The notes under the pieces: model-generated
Told to the model about the DNA's origin: nothing
The model's input: the letters and a program-made list of their open reading frames with translations, nothing else
The model's database searches: none
Shown here: positions 11,946 to 23,247 of the stretch, piece after piece
Layout of the letters: each line of letters begins with the position of its first letter
Numbering within the stretch: the stretch's first letter is position 1
Assembly: GCF_904849725.1 (NCBI RefSeq)
Contig: NC_058518.1
Coordinates: forward strand, 212,300,741-212,364,740
Length of the DNA stretch: 64,000 nucleotides
Source: Hordeum vulgare subsp. vulgare
Lineage: Eukaryota > Streptophyta > Magnoliopsida > Poales > Poaceae
Reading direction: 5' to 3'
Position numbers and translations under genes: made by a program

Positions 11946-12962
11946 TCAGGTCCTCATGCTCATCAGCCGTTCTTTCACTTTTATTGGGATGCGTGTGACA
12001 AAAGAATGCTCCCTCATCCCTGTGGGAAAAGGGGGCGTTTCATATTCAACTGCAGGCAAGACAGGGTCAACAACATTAATATCACTGGGTAATTCCTTAA
12101 AAGGTTTATGGTGTTGATGCTCCTTCTTCTTAGAAGAGTCAATATGAGAGGCGAAGTCTTTGCAAAAATCAATTAGAAGCTGGGAATTAAGACCAATCTT
12201 AGCACAAAAGGTACTGAAGTAATTAGTTTTCACATAGCTCTCAATGTAATCACGCTCATAATTTATAACGGGTTCAATACCTTTATCAATCTCCCAGTCT
12301 TCAGTGTTCTTCTGGATCCTTTCAATAAGATCCCACTTAGCTTCAGTGCTTTTGTGGGAGAACGCCCCACTAGAGGAAGCATCAAGCATCTCTTTATCTT
12401 GACGAGAAAGCCTTGCATAAAAAATTGTAAGAATAATTTCTTTGGAGAGCTCATGATTGGGACATTTGAGCATTATGGACTTCAATCTCCCCCAAGCTTG
12501 AGCGATGCTTTCTACGTCACGAGACCAAAAGTTATAAATATAATTCCGGTCTCGATGTATTTCATGAAGAGGATAAAACTTTGCATAAAAGAGAGGCATA
12601 AGGTCTTGCCAATTTAGTAAATGAGAGTCATCAAGAAGCCTATACCAATCCAAAGCCTTATATTTCAATGATAGAGAGATTAGCTTTCTCATAACAAAAT
12701 CCATCGATATACCTGCAAGCTTAAATAAGGAGCATAGTTGTGAAAGATATAGCAAGTGTTCACCTAGATGTCTATCTCCTGCATATCGATTAGCCCAAAC
12801 ACGATCAATAATACTAGTTGGTATTTTAAAAAGGCACAATTTCAGTACGTGGGGGAGGCTTCTCCACCACAATAGCGTTGGGTCGGTTCCCCACAAGCAA
12901 CAAACCAAGAGAAGAGTGGTCCATAGGGACAAAAAACAAGAATAGTAAAACAAAAACAGCAT
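11946..12962 (-). pseudogene. gag: gag polyprotein of the complete Athila-like element
   Basis: Contains the same retrotransposon-gag core as the copy at 3246-4250 (KALDWYRLLDDSHLLNW; YARLSRQDKEMLDASSSGAF). The first ~50 residues of the open frame are out of frame: comparison with the other copy shows an extra A near 12835, and the genuine N-terminal segment (NRPNAIVVEK) is in another frame. The C-terminus shifts out of frame near 11990 before reaching protease. No CCHC knuckle is seen in the readable part. It starts just inside the PBS and reads toward pol on the minus strand. Confidence 0.85.
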
Positions 12963-12998
12963 GTACAGTGTAAAGATTTCCTTACCAATAGCGCTACA

Positions 12999-13017
12999 CT
13001 CCCTCGCAACGGCACCA
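12999..13017 (-). other. Degenerate primer binding site (tRNA-Asp type)
   Basis: On the minus strand it reads TGGTGCCGTTGCGAGGGAG, 11 bases inside the LTR end at 13029. It is aligned with the better-preserved PBS at 4308-4326. Confidence 0.8.
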
Positions 13018-13028
13018 GAAAATGGTCT

Positions 13029-14062
13029 TGATGACCCACAAGTGTAGGGGATCTATCATAGCCTTTTCGATAAGTAAGAGTGTCGAATCCAACAAGGAGC
13101 AGATGGTATTGACAAGTGATCTTGAGCAAGGAATAACTGCATGTACTGAAAGGTAACTTTTTATGGGTTTTCTAGTATAAGCAACAAGGAAATAAATGAA
13201 AGTAAAGTAAATCGTGCCAAGGTGCAGAAAGTGGCCCAATCCTTTTAAACACAAAGGATAAGCCAAGAGACCGAACTTATAAAGACTAAGGCGTTCCTGA
13301 GGACACACGGGAGAGATAGTCAAGTGCTTTCGCCATACTTTGTCTAGTACTATGTTTTGTATTGATAAGTGTTATGTGGGTGGATCTTAACTAGTGCACC
13401 GTCTAGGCTAAGACAAGTACACACTTATGATTAATCCCTCTTGCAAGAATCCACAAATGCAAGAGAGAAATTAAGGCAAAGCCTAACCATAGCAATAAGC
13501 TTTAGGATCCAATACTCCCTCATGCAAAAGTATGCAAACTGGGGTTCAGGTTTGTGTCACTCCGGCAACCCACCATAAGCATTATTCATACACAATGTGT
13601 TCCCCTAGGCCCTTAAAAAGGTGAAGTGTTATGTAGTCCACGTTCACATAATACCACTAGAAGAATAAAACCATAACTTAAATATCAATCAACACATATT
13701 ACTTCAACATCATATGACAACTAGCATCTAGACTTTTCCCATGTCCTCAAGAACTGTCGAAACTACTCACAAGACATACAAGAGATCATGATAGGAGGTG
13801 ATGAAAATATGATTAAAAATCTGGTCATAACAATAATTCTCCAACAAAACTCAATAGCATTCACCACAAAAGAGTAATCAACACCGGTAGAGTAGAGGGG
13901 ATGAATAGTGCAAGGTACAACTCCGATTGCAATGGTGAAGTAGATGGGATGAAGGTGGAGATGGTGCTGGTGTTGGTGATGATGGTGATGATGATCTCGA
14001 TGATGCCCGGGAAGATGGTGATGACGATGATGACGACCTCCCCTTCCGGGAGGCCTTCTCCC
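13029..14062 (-). repeat. 5' LTR of the Athila-like element, inner part
   Basis: Matches 4338-5370 along its whole length, including the GAT-rich microsatellite at about 13945-14035. It is interrupted at 14062 by a solo LTR; the rest of the LTR resumes at 18962. A 5-bp CTCCC at 14058-14062 is the left target duplication. Confidence 0.88.
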
Positions 14063-14628
14063 TGTGACAGCCCGAGACAGATGCTCCAGAAGATTCCCCT
14101 CTTTTCCGTTGCTGTCGTGTGATTATTTTAATTGTCGCATGATCATCGCATCATTTGCATCATCCGCATTGCATCGGCATCCGTTGCCGCCAGTTTTCAA
14201 AACCTAGCATCCGTTATTAGTTGTCGGTTCTCTCCTTTCTCGTCATTGTCCGTTCTGAGCCCGACCACACTCGCACGAGCCCGCGGCATCATTAAATCAT
14301 GTTTTTGAATGTGTGTATAAAATTCATCTGAATGGGTTGAAACTTGACATGCGGTCTTAACTAGTTGTAGCTAGCCGCCTATCAAATTTCGTCGCAATCG
14401 GAGTCCGTCTCGTACCCGAACTGTCGACCGTAGCGGCACCGTATTCGGTCTATTGTCGGACGTTTTATCGGTGTTTGAAAATACATTGCCGGGTGCCCGT
14501 TCTTCCTCTCATCTCCGGCTAACCTACTCTACACGGCCACTTAGCCCATCCCGCGTTCGAGATCGTTTGATTCCGATCGTACGGTTGAAACCGGGGCGAA
14601 ATTCTGCTAAACCTAGCCCCCCCATTGT

Positions 14629-14636
14629 TATAAATA
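14629..14636 (+). promoter_or_regulatory. Putative TATA box of the giant solo LTR
   Basis: TATAAATA, followed within about 35 bp by a CT-rich leader and then the GC-rich block. The homologous LTRs carry TATATATA at the equivalent places (21248-21255 and 42471-42478), which supports a plus-strand LTR promoter. Confidence 0.6.
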
Positions 14637-14649
14637 AACCCCCATGCCA

Positions 14650-15380
14650 TTATTTAGACAACCACTCTCTCTCCCTCGTTTTCCGTGCAAACCCTAGCCT
14701 CCCACCTCTCTCTCCTCCTCAGCCGTCGGGCCCACCATAGCCCATCTGGGGCCCGCCCCGGCCCGGATCGCGCCGCCCCCCCAGCGGGCCCTCCTTCTGC
14801 CCGAGCGCCTCCCTGCAGCTGACCTTGCCGCGCGCCACCGCCCGCCAGTCGTCGCGCTGCCCGCGAGCTCCTTGCGCCGCAGGCCAGATCCGGCCAGCCG
14901 CCGCCGGATCCGGTCGCCTGCACCTTCCGCCGCCGCCTGCCCCTGGCCGAGGCCACCGCCGCGCCCCAACGCCCAGCCTGGCTCCCGCATGTAGCCCCTG
15001 CTCCCGCACTCCCCTAGCCGCGCCGCCCTCTGCCCTTCGTCGCACCACCTCTCAACGCCCCAGCCGACCGGATCTGCTGCCCCTCGCGCTGTGGAGCTTC
15101 CTCGTCGGCCGGATCCGGTCCGGGAAGCCGCATGTCTGCCGCCTTGCGCGCCGGCGCCGCCAGGTCCCCGTGACCTCGGGCACGGGAGGAGACTACGAGC
15201 AAGCCTCGCTCGTCCTACCGCTCGGTGCCGTGTGGGCCGCCTCGCACCCCAGGCGCAGCTGGCCGCGCCAGCGCCGCACCGGCCTGCAAGGCCTCGTGGC
15301 CCATCTCCAAGCGCCACCCTCGGCCCAAGGAGAGGCCTCCCCTCGTTTATCCCTCGCTCGAGCGAGGTTTAGTTAAATCG
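14650..15380 (+). other. GC-rich block downstream of the LTR TATA box
   Basis: About 730 bp of very GC- and CpG-rich sequence with long frames open on both strands (for example 14825-15376 plus, 14694-15317 minus). The frames are Pro/Ala/Arg-rich with no domain, which is what GC-rich DNA gives by chance. Its place right after the TATA box suggests a transcribed leader. The corresponding block of LTR copy 20866-23933 (about 21290-22180) has the same composition but little visible sequence identity. Confidence 0.5.
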
Positions 15381-16870
15381 CGCCATGCCTCTGTTTGGGC
15401 CGTGTTGCAAATCGGCCCGTAGATGTTTTCTTTTAAAAGGCTGAGATTTTTTTTCCACATAAATAGCTGATTTTACAGCGCGTGTAGTTTATTATCCGTG
15501 CGTCGGATCAGAACGAATTATATATGAATCTTGTGTAGTTTTTCGCGTAGATTCATAATTAGCAACTTGCATGCATGTTTGAATTAGTTTGACTTGCCGA
15601 ATGCCTAGTTTTGCGTGCTTTCCTAATAGGGACTTACCGCGTATTAATTTTCGTGCGTGTCCGGATTGCTCAAATCTCGTAGTTTAAATGCTCATGTTTT
15701 TAGGGACCTTTTGCCATGTATTTTAGAGTAGTTGTTTGTATTTTTGCATGTAGGGTTACGTCGCTAGTTTGCTACATCATGTTTAGGACATCTTCTCGCA
15801 TATTCGTGTGGCGATATTATTATTTTGCAACCCCACATGTTATATATGTTTTCGGGGTAGAAAAATCCATAGAATTTAACTGTGTATTTAGTTTTAGCTT
15901 TTTAGCAAGTTAGTGCGCGTGATATTTTGCCATGTTGCCATTTTATTTATTTTGTGTGATTTAATCCGTGCATGATTTGAATGAGTTGTCAACTAGAGAT
16001 TTGTCCTTGGATATGTATGCTAGCCCCTGGTAATTTTGGCTGCAATGGAAATCCATGTTTAGGTGTAGTTTGCTTGTTCTAAACTTGCTAGAAAATAATG
16101 CTAATTTGGAGAAGCTGAAATATTTCTAAGTCTGAAATCTATTATATTTTGTTGCTGTCTTGTCATGAGTTTATCTGGTGATCTGTAGCTCTTCTGAGAT
16201 TGATGCAATGGAGTTAGTTGTAGCCCTTAAGATTCTCCACCATGCTGTCAATTTTCATGCCATTTGGAGCCCTTTAGAATATGGTTTTGATGCTGTCAAA
16301 ATGCCTTCAGATCAAAAACTGCACTGTCAAAAACTGATATTTTCACTAAGTCTGGAACTGTGTGTGAGAAGCCATTTTGCGAGTTCCTTTCCTAGTGATC
16401 CATGCTTCCTTGGTAGGTGTTATTAGTTGTATGTTGTAGTGCTTCTTGCCCTCTACTGTCTCATGCCTTGTTTGAGCATTTGAGTTTTGTGTAGCTAGTT
16501 GTTCGAGGGTGTAGAAAATGTTATGTGGCTGATTTTGGCAGATTATGTCTATTTCTTGTGTAGCTTGTAATTGTTGAACCGTTGCTCCGTTTTGATCGTG
16601 TCCTACATGAAACTTGCTCAGAATCTTTTTTAGTTTCATATTAGCTCGCTGGTTGTATGTTTTGAAGTGTTGTGGCTGCCATTTGCACACATATCGCATT
16701 CATGCCATCATATCTTGCGGTGTTCGTATCTTTTGAACCGAAGATCCGTTGGAGATGTTCTCTATGTGTAAATTGATTGGAACAACGCGTTGAATCACTT
16801 GAACCTATTTATTTTTCTGTTTAACAAACATTTAAACGTGTGAGATCAGATCTGGACAGAATTACAAATT

Positions 16871-16904
16871 AACATATGGGGTCATCTCGGAGATGTTATA
16901 TGTT
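16871..16904 (+). other. Nested hairpin in the giant LTR (copy A)
   Basis: Outer stem AACATAT (16871-16877) pairs with ATATGTT (16898-16904). Inner stem CATCTC (16883-16888) pairs with GAGATG (16890-16895) around a single G. The homologous LTR has the same structure at 23082-23115 with one compensatory C-G to T-A change in the inner stem. Confidence 0.75.
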
Positions 16905-17035
16905 GTTTCCCACCTCATTGCAAATCACTAGATAGATAGCTTAATTACGCTTCATCTCGTGCCATGTTTAAGCAAATTTAATAATGTCGTGTACCTAATC
17001 GCGATAGAACTAAATAATCAGTATGTGGAGTTTCA

Positions 17036-17061
17036 TCAATATGCAACTCGTTGCATATTGA
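17036..17061 (+). other. Perfect 12-bp stem hairpin in the giant LTR (copy A)
   Basis: TCAATATGCAAC (17036-17047), a 2-base spacer TC, then its exact reverse complement (17050-17061). It is conserved in LTR copy B at 23248-23273, with a different spacer (TA). Confidence 0.8.
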
Positions 17062-18961
17062 ACTTCACTTAATGTGTAGTGTTTGATTGTTGAGAATTGC
17101 CATGTCATGTCTTCAATATATATTCAACTGGTCATGCATCATATGTGGATTGCATCTTGTCGTGCATGTGCATGGTGAATATCGTGCGCTGATTCTTGTT
17201 TCCGGTTTGCTTCGTCTCGATAGAGTTCCGCAAGCATGTCGGAAAGTGAGGACCCATTCGACTACATCGGTTCGTCTGCTTCACGGACTCATTCTTCTTC
17301 CAAGCGGGTTCTCAGGCAAGATGACCATTTCCCCAGATACCATTACTATCATTACCATGCTAGTATTATCGTTTTTGTCGCTATGTCTCGTTGCCTACCA
17401 CATGTTAAATATCAACCTCCCAACATTGCCATGAAAACCTTCAACATGTTCACAACCTAGCAAACCACTGATTGGCTATGTTACCGCTTGCTTAACCATG
17501 TGTTAGCATTGCTAGTTGCAGGCGCAGTTGCTTCCATGTGATAACATGGGTTCTTTGTTTTATCATCTTATTAATTCTATTTGATTTAAAGAAAATATAT
17601 ACTTGGTAAAAGGTGGAAGGCTCGGCCTTTCTAGCCTGGTGTTTTGTTCCACCTTTGCCCCCTTAGTTTCGGCTACCGGTGTTATGTTCCATAATTGAGC
17701 GCTCCTAACATGATAGGGGTTGTTATGGGGACCCCCTTGATAATTCGTTTTAGATTAAGACCGGTCTGGAAAGGCCCAACATTGGTTTTACATTGGCCTA
17801 ATAACCTAATAAAATTGCATAGGGACTTTCCGGACCCCGAGGATAATTAATCAACCCCCGGGCCAGTGCTCCGCATGAGTGTTGGTCCAAACTGGCAGAC
17901 TACGGGGCCACCGCGGGGCAACCCGAGGTTTGGTTTCTCTTAGTGTGACCCATCCGTCGTGTCCTGAGAACGTGATACGAAGCTCCTATCGGGTTCGTCG
18001 ACACGTCGGGCGGCCTTGCTGGATTAGTTTTACCTTTGACGGAATATCTTGTGCATCGGGATTCCGGTTAGTTGAGGTTTTCCACTAAGGAGTCCGACGA
18101 GATCGCGAGCTTCGTGATCGAGGATTTCTATGCGCCTTGTGGTAATTTATGATGGACTAGTTGGAGCACCCCTGCAGGGTTAATCCTTTCAGAAAGCCGT
18201 GCCCGCGGTTATGTGGCAACGTGGAAACTTTGTTTAACACTGGTTCTAGATAACTTGAAGTTAACTTAATTAAAATATGCCAACTGAGTGCGTAACCGTG
18301 ACTGTCTCTTTTGTTAGCTCCTTCTCCGATCGAGGACACGGTGGGGGTATGTTTGACGTAAGTAGGTGTTCAGGATCATTCATTTGATCATCAGTAGTTC
18401 ACGTTCTCTATGCGTAGATCACACCCCTCTGTATTCTGGTACTCGTAAGTTAGCCACATCAAACAAATGCTTAGTTGCTTGCCGCAGCCTCACCACTTAA
18501 CCATACCTCACCCATTAAGCTTTACTAGTCTTGATACCTTTGGAATGAGATTGTTGAGTCCCATGTGGCTCACAAATTACTACAACACTAGTTGCAGGTA
18601 CAGGTAAAGGTTACTTGACGCGAGCGCGTTGATTGTTCATTTGGAGTTTATTCTTCTTCTTCATCGATCTAGGATGGGTTCAAGGCCGGCACCCTGGGAT
18701 AGCAAGGATGGACATCGTTTTCTTTTCTCTTTGTTTTCGTCCGTAGTCGGACCCTGCTCTTCTTCATGATATTTATGTATTGTACTGATGTGACTCTGAT
18801 GTAGCATGTGGCGAGTGTAAGCCAATTCCATATACTCTTCTCTTCAGTACATGTACTTGTAACGATATCCATTCTTGCGAAACGACGAGATGCGCTTCTA
18901 TCCCTGTCGAGGCCCTCGTGCCAAAATAAGTATAGCATCGCATCTTGGGCATTACACTCTC

Positions 18962-19444
18962 AGTGGAATCTGTCCGTCGGAAAGGTTTTTTCTTCTCTGT
19001 AGGTTTCCGCTGCGGAGCGGCGGCGGAATCGCGAAAACTCTTTTGTCCCCGGAACTTTTAGGTGAAGTGGAACATATAGGCCAAAGGAGAGCACCGGAGG
19101 CTGGAACCATCACCCAGGCGGTCTCCTGGCACGGCCTAGGGGGGCGCCAGCGGGTCGCCTAGGTGACCTGTGCCCCCCCCCCCCGTGGCCCTTCTTTTGT
19201 TTGTCTTCGGGATCTGTTCGGAAACATCTTCCCTCAAAATTTTAGCGCAATTGGAGATGTTCTAATATTGCAACTCTTTGTGCTAGTTTCTCCGCTGAAT
19301 CGTGCGTCTGCTGTTTCGGCACCGGAAAGTTGTAAAATGTGTAAAATAAGCCAAAACTCTATAAGTACACCATCAAAAAATGAAATATATCAATGAATAG
19401 AGACAAATTATGATACAAAATAGTGATGCATTTTGGACGTATCA
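18962..19444 (-). repeat. 5' LTR of the Athila-like element, outer part
   Basis: Matches about 5380-5852, including the outer end TGATACGTCC read from 19444 on the minus strand. It contains a run of 12 C at 19173-19184. Immediately to the right is Fatima-like sequence. Confidence 0.85.
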
Positions 19445-20405
19445 ATGGTGAACCCCCCGGTCTAGCTGAGGTGACGGAGCAGTTCAGTAAGGTGGCGCTA
19501 GATCCCCCACGCCAACTGATATGTTAAAGTAGGTCGGCGTGTTAAATGTCGGTTTAAAGAAAGCGATGGAGCGGCAATGCCGACGCAGGTCGGAAATTGT
19601 GACACGGTCAATGCTCGCTTGATGAAGCAACGGTGCGCCCGACCCGTGCAACACGTGGGCGACGAGATTCTCTGGATATTATTCGGCCCTCGCAATGCCG
19701 AACTCTTGGTCACATCGCTGAGGTATTGATCCGATGAGTTTGACCCCGGCTCGACAAAGCGATGATGTGTCCAGCGGAGGTTGACAGCTATGGAGGAACG
19801 TTATCGGGCTGGTTTGAAACCAACGTAATGATGAAGATCGCCTTGAAAAAGGCACAAAATTTATGGGCATGTGTTTTAGAACAACACATAATAGTTTTTT
19901 ATCACAAAAAATTTTCAAAAAGGATCTCCAAAACCCCTTTCATGGAGAAAGATGAACTCGGGTCGGATTCGTTTCTGTGTAGAAAACATATCCAAAATTC
20001 GTTATACTCATCGGATGTTTCCCGGAATTTGGACGCTCGGATCGGGCTGAAATGAGGAGGGCTGGTCGATATAGGAATTCCGCAGCCAGTGAACGGTGGG
20101 ATTATCAATGGATGTCCGAGCTGCATACTGGACCCCTCGCCCTAAACTCACCCGAGTCCATATTCGACATGGTTCCGGTATATCGGAGATCACTGGACAT
20201 TCCTCCATCGGAACGCGACGAAATTTTTTTGGGTTCTTGTAGATACAATTCCGCACAATTCCACACAAGTAATCAGTAAAGATGCACTCATGGAAACGTC
20301 GAGGACAAACACAAATTCCCTATCGAGAAAAATTGCAATCAATCTACATACGAACCATCAATACTTGTGCCAACCACAGAACGAAACTCTCAATGAAAGC
20401 ACTAA
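19445..20405 (+). mobile_element. 3' internal end of a Fatima-like Gypsy element
   Basis: The text just upstream of the LTR (for example CAAAACCCCTTTCATGGAG and GAACGAAACTCTCAATGAAA) resembles the 3' non-coding end of Fatima-type elements as I remember them. No coding domain is visible. Its left edge is the outer end of the Athila-like element, which inserted into it. The strand is set by the LTR lying downstream. Confidence 0.6.
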
Positions 20406-20865
20406 TGTCGGTGACAAAACCGGCAGATCTCGGGTAGGGGATTCGAAATATGGATCTTTGATTGATGGGTAACAAGGGATGAAGGAGATGGTATTTACCC
20501 CGGTTCGAGCCCTCTTGATGGGGGTAAAACCCTACGTCGTGCTCTTGTTGATATTGATGGTGAAGTATCGAGTACAAAGTTGATCTACTTCAAGATTGTA
20601 TGTTGTGGTCTAAACCCTAATGATGTATACGTTGTATCTAATTAATATGTATCAACTAGCTTGGCCTCGGCATATGTAACATATCGGAGGCCTAGGATAA
20701 CAAGAGTCCTAGTCGGCTACGTCGATGTAGAGGAGTCCTTGTCTTGATCACCAAGTCTTGTGGAATCTTCCTTGTATATGTCATCGGCTGCCCGAAGTAG
20801 CCCAGGAGTCCGGCCCGTAGAGATAGGCCGACGGCCTGATGAACCCTTAGTCCTGCACTACCTCA
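20406..20865 (+). repeat. 3' LTR of a Fatima-like element
   Basis: 460 bp, starting TGTCGGTGACAAAACC at 20406 and ending CACTACCTCA at 20865. It contains the recognisable phrases CCGGTTCGAGCCCTCTTGAT and GTAAAACCCTACGTC. It directly abuts LTR copy B, which lacks its first ~300 bp relative to copies A and C, so this element inserted into or removed the start of that LTR. Confidence 0.7.
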
Positions 20866-21247
20866 GTTGTCTTATCATCATGTAGGTAGACCGCGTGCCA
20901 AATTTCATCGCAATTGAAGTCTGTTTGATAGCTGAACCGTTAAACATATAGCGGCACTATAGCCGGTCAAATCATGGTCGGTTTCGGTATTTAAAACCTT
21001 GTTGCCGGGCTTCCCGTTTCCCCTCTCTTCTATGCCTAGCCCCTCTACACAGTGCACACAGCCTACGCGCAACTTAGCCCAAAAACCTTCCGGAACCCAA
21101 AACATACGCTCGTGACCGTTGGTTCTGGATCAACCCCGTAATACCCAAACCATCATCGATTTTGCAATTGGATGCCCCTGACCTATTTTTCTCGACCGTC
21201 CAATCTATATTAGAGGGTCCAAATAGACCCTAGCCTAAACTCATAGC

Positions 21248-21255
21248 TATATATA
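21248..21255 (+). promoter_or_regulatory. Putative TATA box, LTR copy B
   Basis: TATATATA followed by CCACCCC and the leader CCAAACCCTAATTTCTCGGG. The same arrangement occurs at 42471 in copy C. Confidence 0.6.
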
Positions 21256-21289
21256 GTCCACCCCTAGTCAAAAATCATACCAAACCCTA

Positions 21290-22180
21290 ATTTCTCGGGA
21301 ACCTACCATAGCGCCGCCAACCACATTCCCACGGGATCCCCTCCCGATCCACCTCCTGAGGAGACCACTGAAACCAGCCAGCCAACCCAATCCCTCCCTC
21401 ATATCCACTGTTGGATCGCGAATGGACAGCCAGGGGAGCCTCCCAGTCCCCATGCTCGCTCCTACACGCGCCTCCTGCCATGGCGCTCGATCCCTGGATC
21501 GGGAGAGCCGTTGCCGACTTCACCCATCCACTGGTAGCTACGTAGTGAGAGTGGTTGCCAGACCAACATCACCATAGGCCATCCCCTGACACCCGCTGCT
21601 CTACCTCTCTCCTTTTCCAGGACCTCTCTCTCTAATTTCTCTCTCCCGCTCGCTCTGCCCAGGACACTCCATGGTCGTTCCCATCGAAGCCCCACGGGCG
21701 CCACCACGGTAACTTGCCATTTTCGTCGAACCTCGCAAAGATCCGGTGTTACCCTCCCCGGATATTCCCGTTCTCGGCCGCTCCATGCCTCACCGTCACT
21801 CCAAGCCCTGTGGTCGTCGTTTTTCTGCTTCCGCTCGTGCGAGAATGGTGAATGCGAGAACCCCAACAATGCGTCCCACGGCAAGTCCAGGCCCGGCATC
21901 GCCAGCGCCTCGCCCGGCCCGCCTCCTCGCCTCCAGCCGAGCTGGCCCACCAACGCCCCTCGCCTCCAGCGTGTGTGGGACAGGTGTCATCGCGTGGGGG
22001 CCGCTCCCCGAGGCCCAACCCCCTCGCCAGCGCCCAACCGGCCCAGTCCAGCACCGCGGCCAGCTAGCGTTAACCGTGTGGGCAACGACCATGCCTACCC
22101 GCAGCGATCTCCCAAGGCCTAACCGCTCTGCGTCCATCACGCCTCCTCCATCAAATGGGCTGAAGCCCATGGGTGAGCTC
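21290..22180 (+). other. GC-rich leader-like block, LTR copy B
   Basis: Frames are open on both strands (for example 21746-22360 plus, 21462-21953 minus) but show no domain and shift between Pro/Arg/Ala-rich peptides. It is followed by T-rich DNA like that of copy A. Copy C matches its first ~100 bp (42510-42612). I treat the ORFs as composition artefacts. Confidence 0.5.
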
Positions 22181-23081
22181 TCCGCTACCCTTCTTTATAT
22201 TGCGCTCAGTGCATGCTGTATTAAGTCTCTCCCACTAGTTTTGGCCCACATAGGTTTTTTCGGTTCTGTTAATTTGTTAATTATCCAGAGATTTCACATT
22301 TGCAGAAAACCCCCTAATCTTCATGCATTTAATAACTCTGAAACCGTGCATCATATGTAGAAACATTATATATGTCAAATGTCCAGAATTTTGTGTAGAT
22401 TAATAATTCACAACTTTCATGCATGTTAAAAATACTTAAACTTGATGTTTGGATTGTTTTGTGTGATGCCATATTAAAATGATTTCATTCATAGCAAAAT
22501 AATCGTGCATCGGATTTAAAAACTTCATACATGAAAAATGCTTCGAATTTTTTGTAGTTTAACAATATCCAACTTTCAACAATATTTAAAATTGAATTGT
22601 TTAAATTGGCATATTGCCATATGGAAAACGGATTGTCTCATAATTAATTAATCGTGGCTCCGATTAAAATGGTCCACATACGTAGCTTGGCTAGAAAAAT
22701 GTGTAAAACAACATGAGTGCATTTATTTTGTTGTTTAACAATTCGAAAATTGTGTTATAGGCAGAACAGTATCAAAATCTTAATTTGCATATGGGATTTT
22801 TCTGGAATTGTTATTCGTTGTTCCAGCCTGATTTAAACTTGCCTAGAATTTTAAGTAGTTCCATAATATCTTGTTGCATCCATTTTAACATGCTTGTGGC
22901 TATCATTTTCATGCATTTTGCATTCATGACATATCATATTGTGTTGCCATGTAATTTAGACCGTAGCTCCATTTCAGATTATCTATATATGTAAATCGAC
23001 TAGAATGACGTGTAGAATCACAGGGTCTACTTTATTTTTCTGTTTAATCAATATAAAATATGTTTATTTCAGATCTAGAAC

Positions 23082-23115
23082 AACATATGGAGTCATTTCG
23101 GAAATGCTATATGTT
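23082..23115 (+). other. Nested hairpin in the giant LTR (copy B)
   Basis: Outer stem AACATAT/ATATGTT is identical to copy A. The inner stem is CATTTC/GAAATG, differing from copy A by one paired change (C-G to T-A), so pairing is kept. Confidence 0.75.
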
Positions 23116-23247
23116 GTTTCTGACATTATTTAAAATGCCTAGCTAGTGTAATTTATTTATCCTTCACCTCTTGCCATGTTTAACAACATTTAATATTGTC
23201 GTGTACCTAAACGGGAGTGAACTAAGTAATTCAAATATGGAGTTTCG

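Larger units (their letters stand above)
14063..18956 (+). mobile_element. Giant solo LTR (4.9 kb) of an unnamed Gypsy-like family
   Basis: It begins TGTGACAGCCCGAGAC and ends GGGCATTACA (TG...CA), flanked by CTCCC (14058-14062) and CTCTC (18957-18961), a 5-bp duplication with one mismatch. Removing it restores an uninterrupted host LTR. It is homologous to the two LTRs of element Y (20866-23933 plus 37357-38383; 41797-42612), where LTRs flank an internal region with PBS and PPT, so this copy is an LTR without its internal region. Layout: AT-rich start, TATA box, GC-rich block (14650-15380), long T-rich stretch, short conserved exon-like block (about 17220-17340), and a conserved 3' kilobase. 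Confidence 0.85.
4338..19444 (-). mobile_element. Athila-lineage (Sabrina/WHAM-like) LTR retrotransposon, complete but nested
   Basis: Minus-strand order: 5' LTR (19444-18962 and 14062-13029, split by a solo LTR), PBS (13017-12999), gag, protease, RT, RNase H, integrase (to about 8238), an extra ORF in the env position (about 7896-7456), PPT (5868-5853), 3' LTR (5852-4338). This is the Ty3/Gypsy gene order with the long 3' internal region typical of Athila relatives. Every coding block has at least one stop or frameshift. No second target-site copy can be found because the left side is not a simple insertion boundary. The family name is by resemblance only. Confidence 0.85.

Noticed and set aside
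14654..15376. Long ORFs on both strands in GC-rich DNA, e.g. 14825-15376 (+) and 14694-15317 (-)
   Set aside because: They lie within an LTR, are open in several frames at once, are Pro/Ala/Arg-rich with no motif, and are not conserved in the homologous LTR at 21290-22180.
17236..17460. Small ORF starting MSESEDPFDYIG in the solo LTR, possible gag start or exon
   Set aside because: The homologous block in copy B (about 23370-23420) does not keep the frame, so I list it only as an exon-like conserved block, not a gene.
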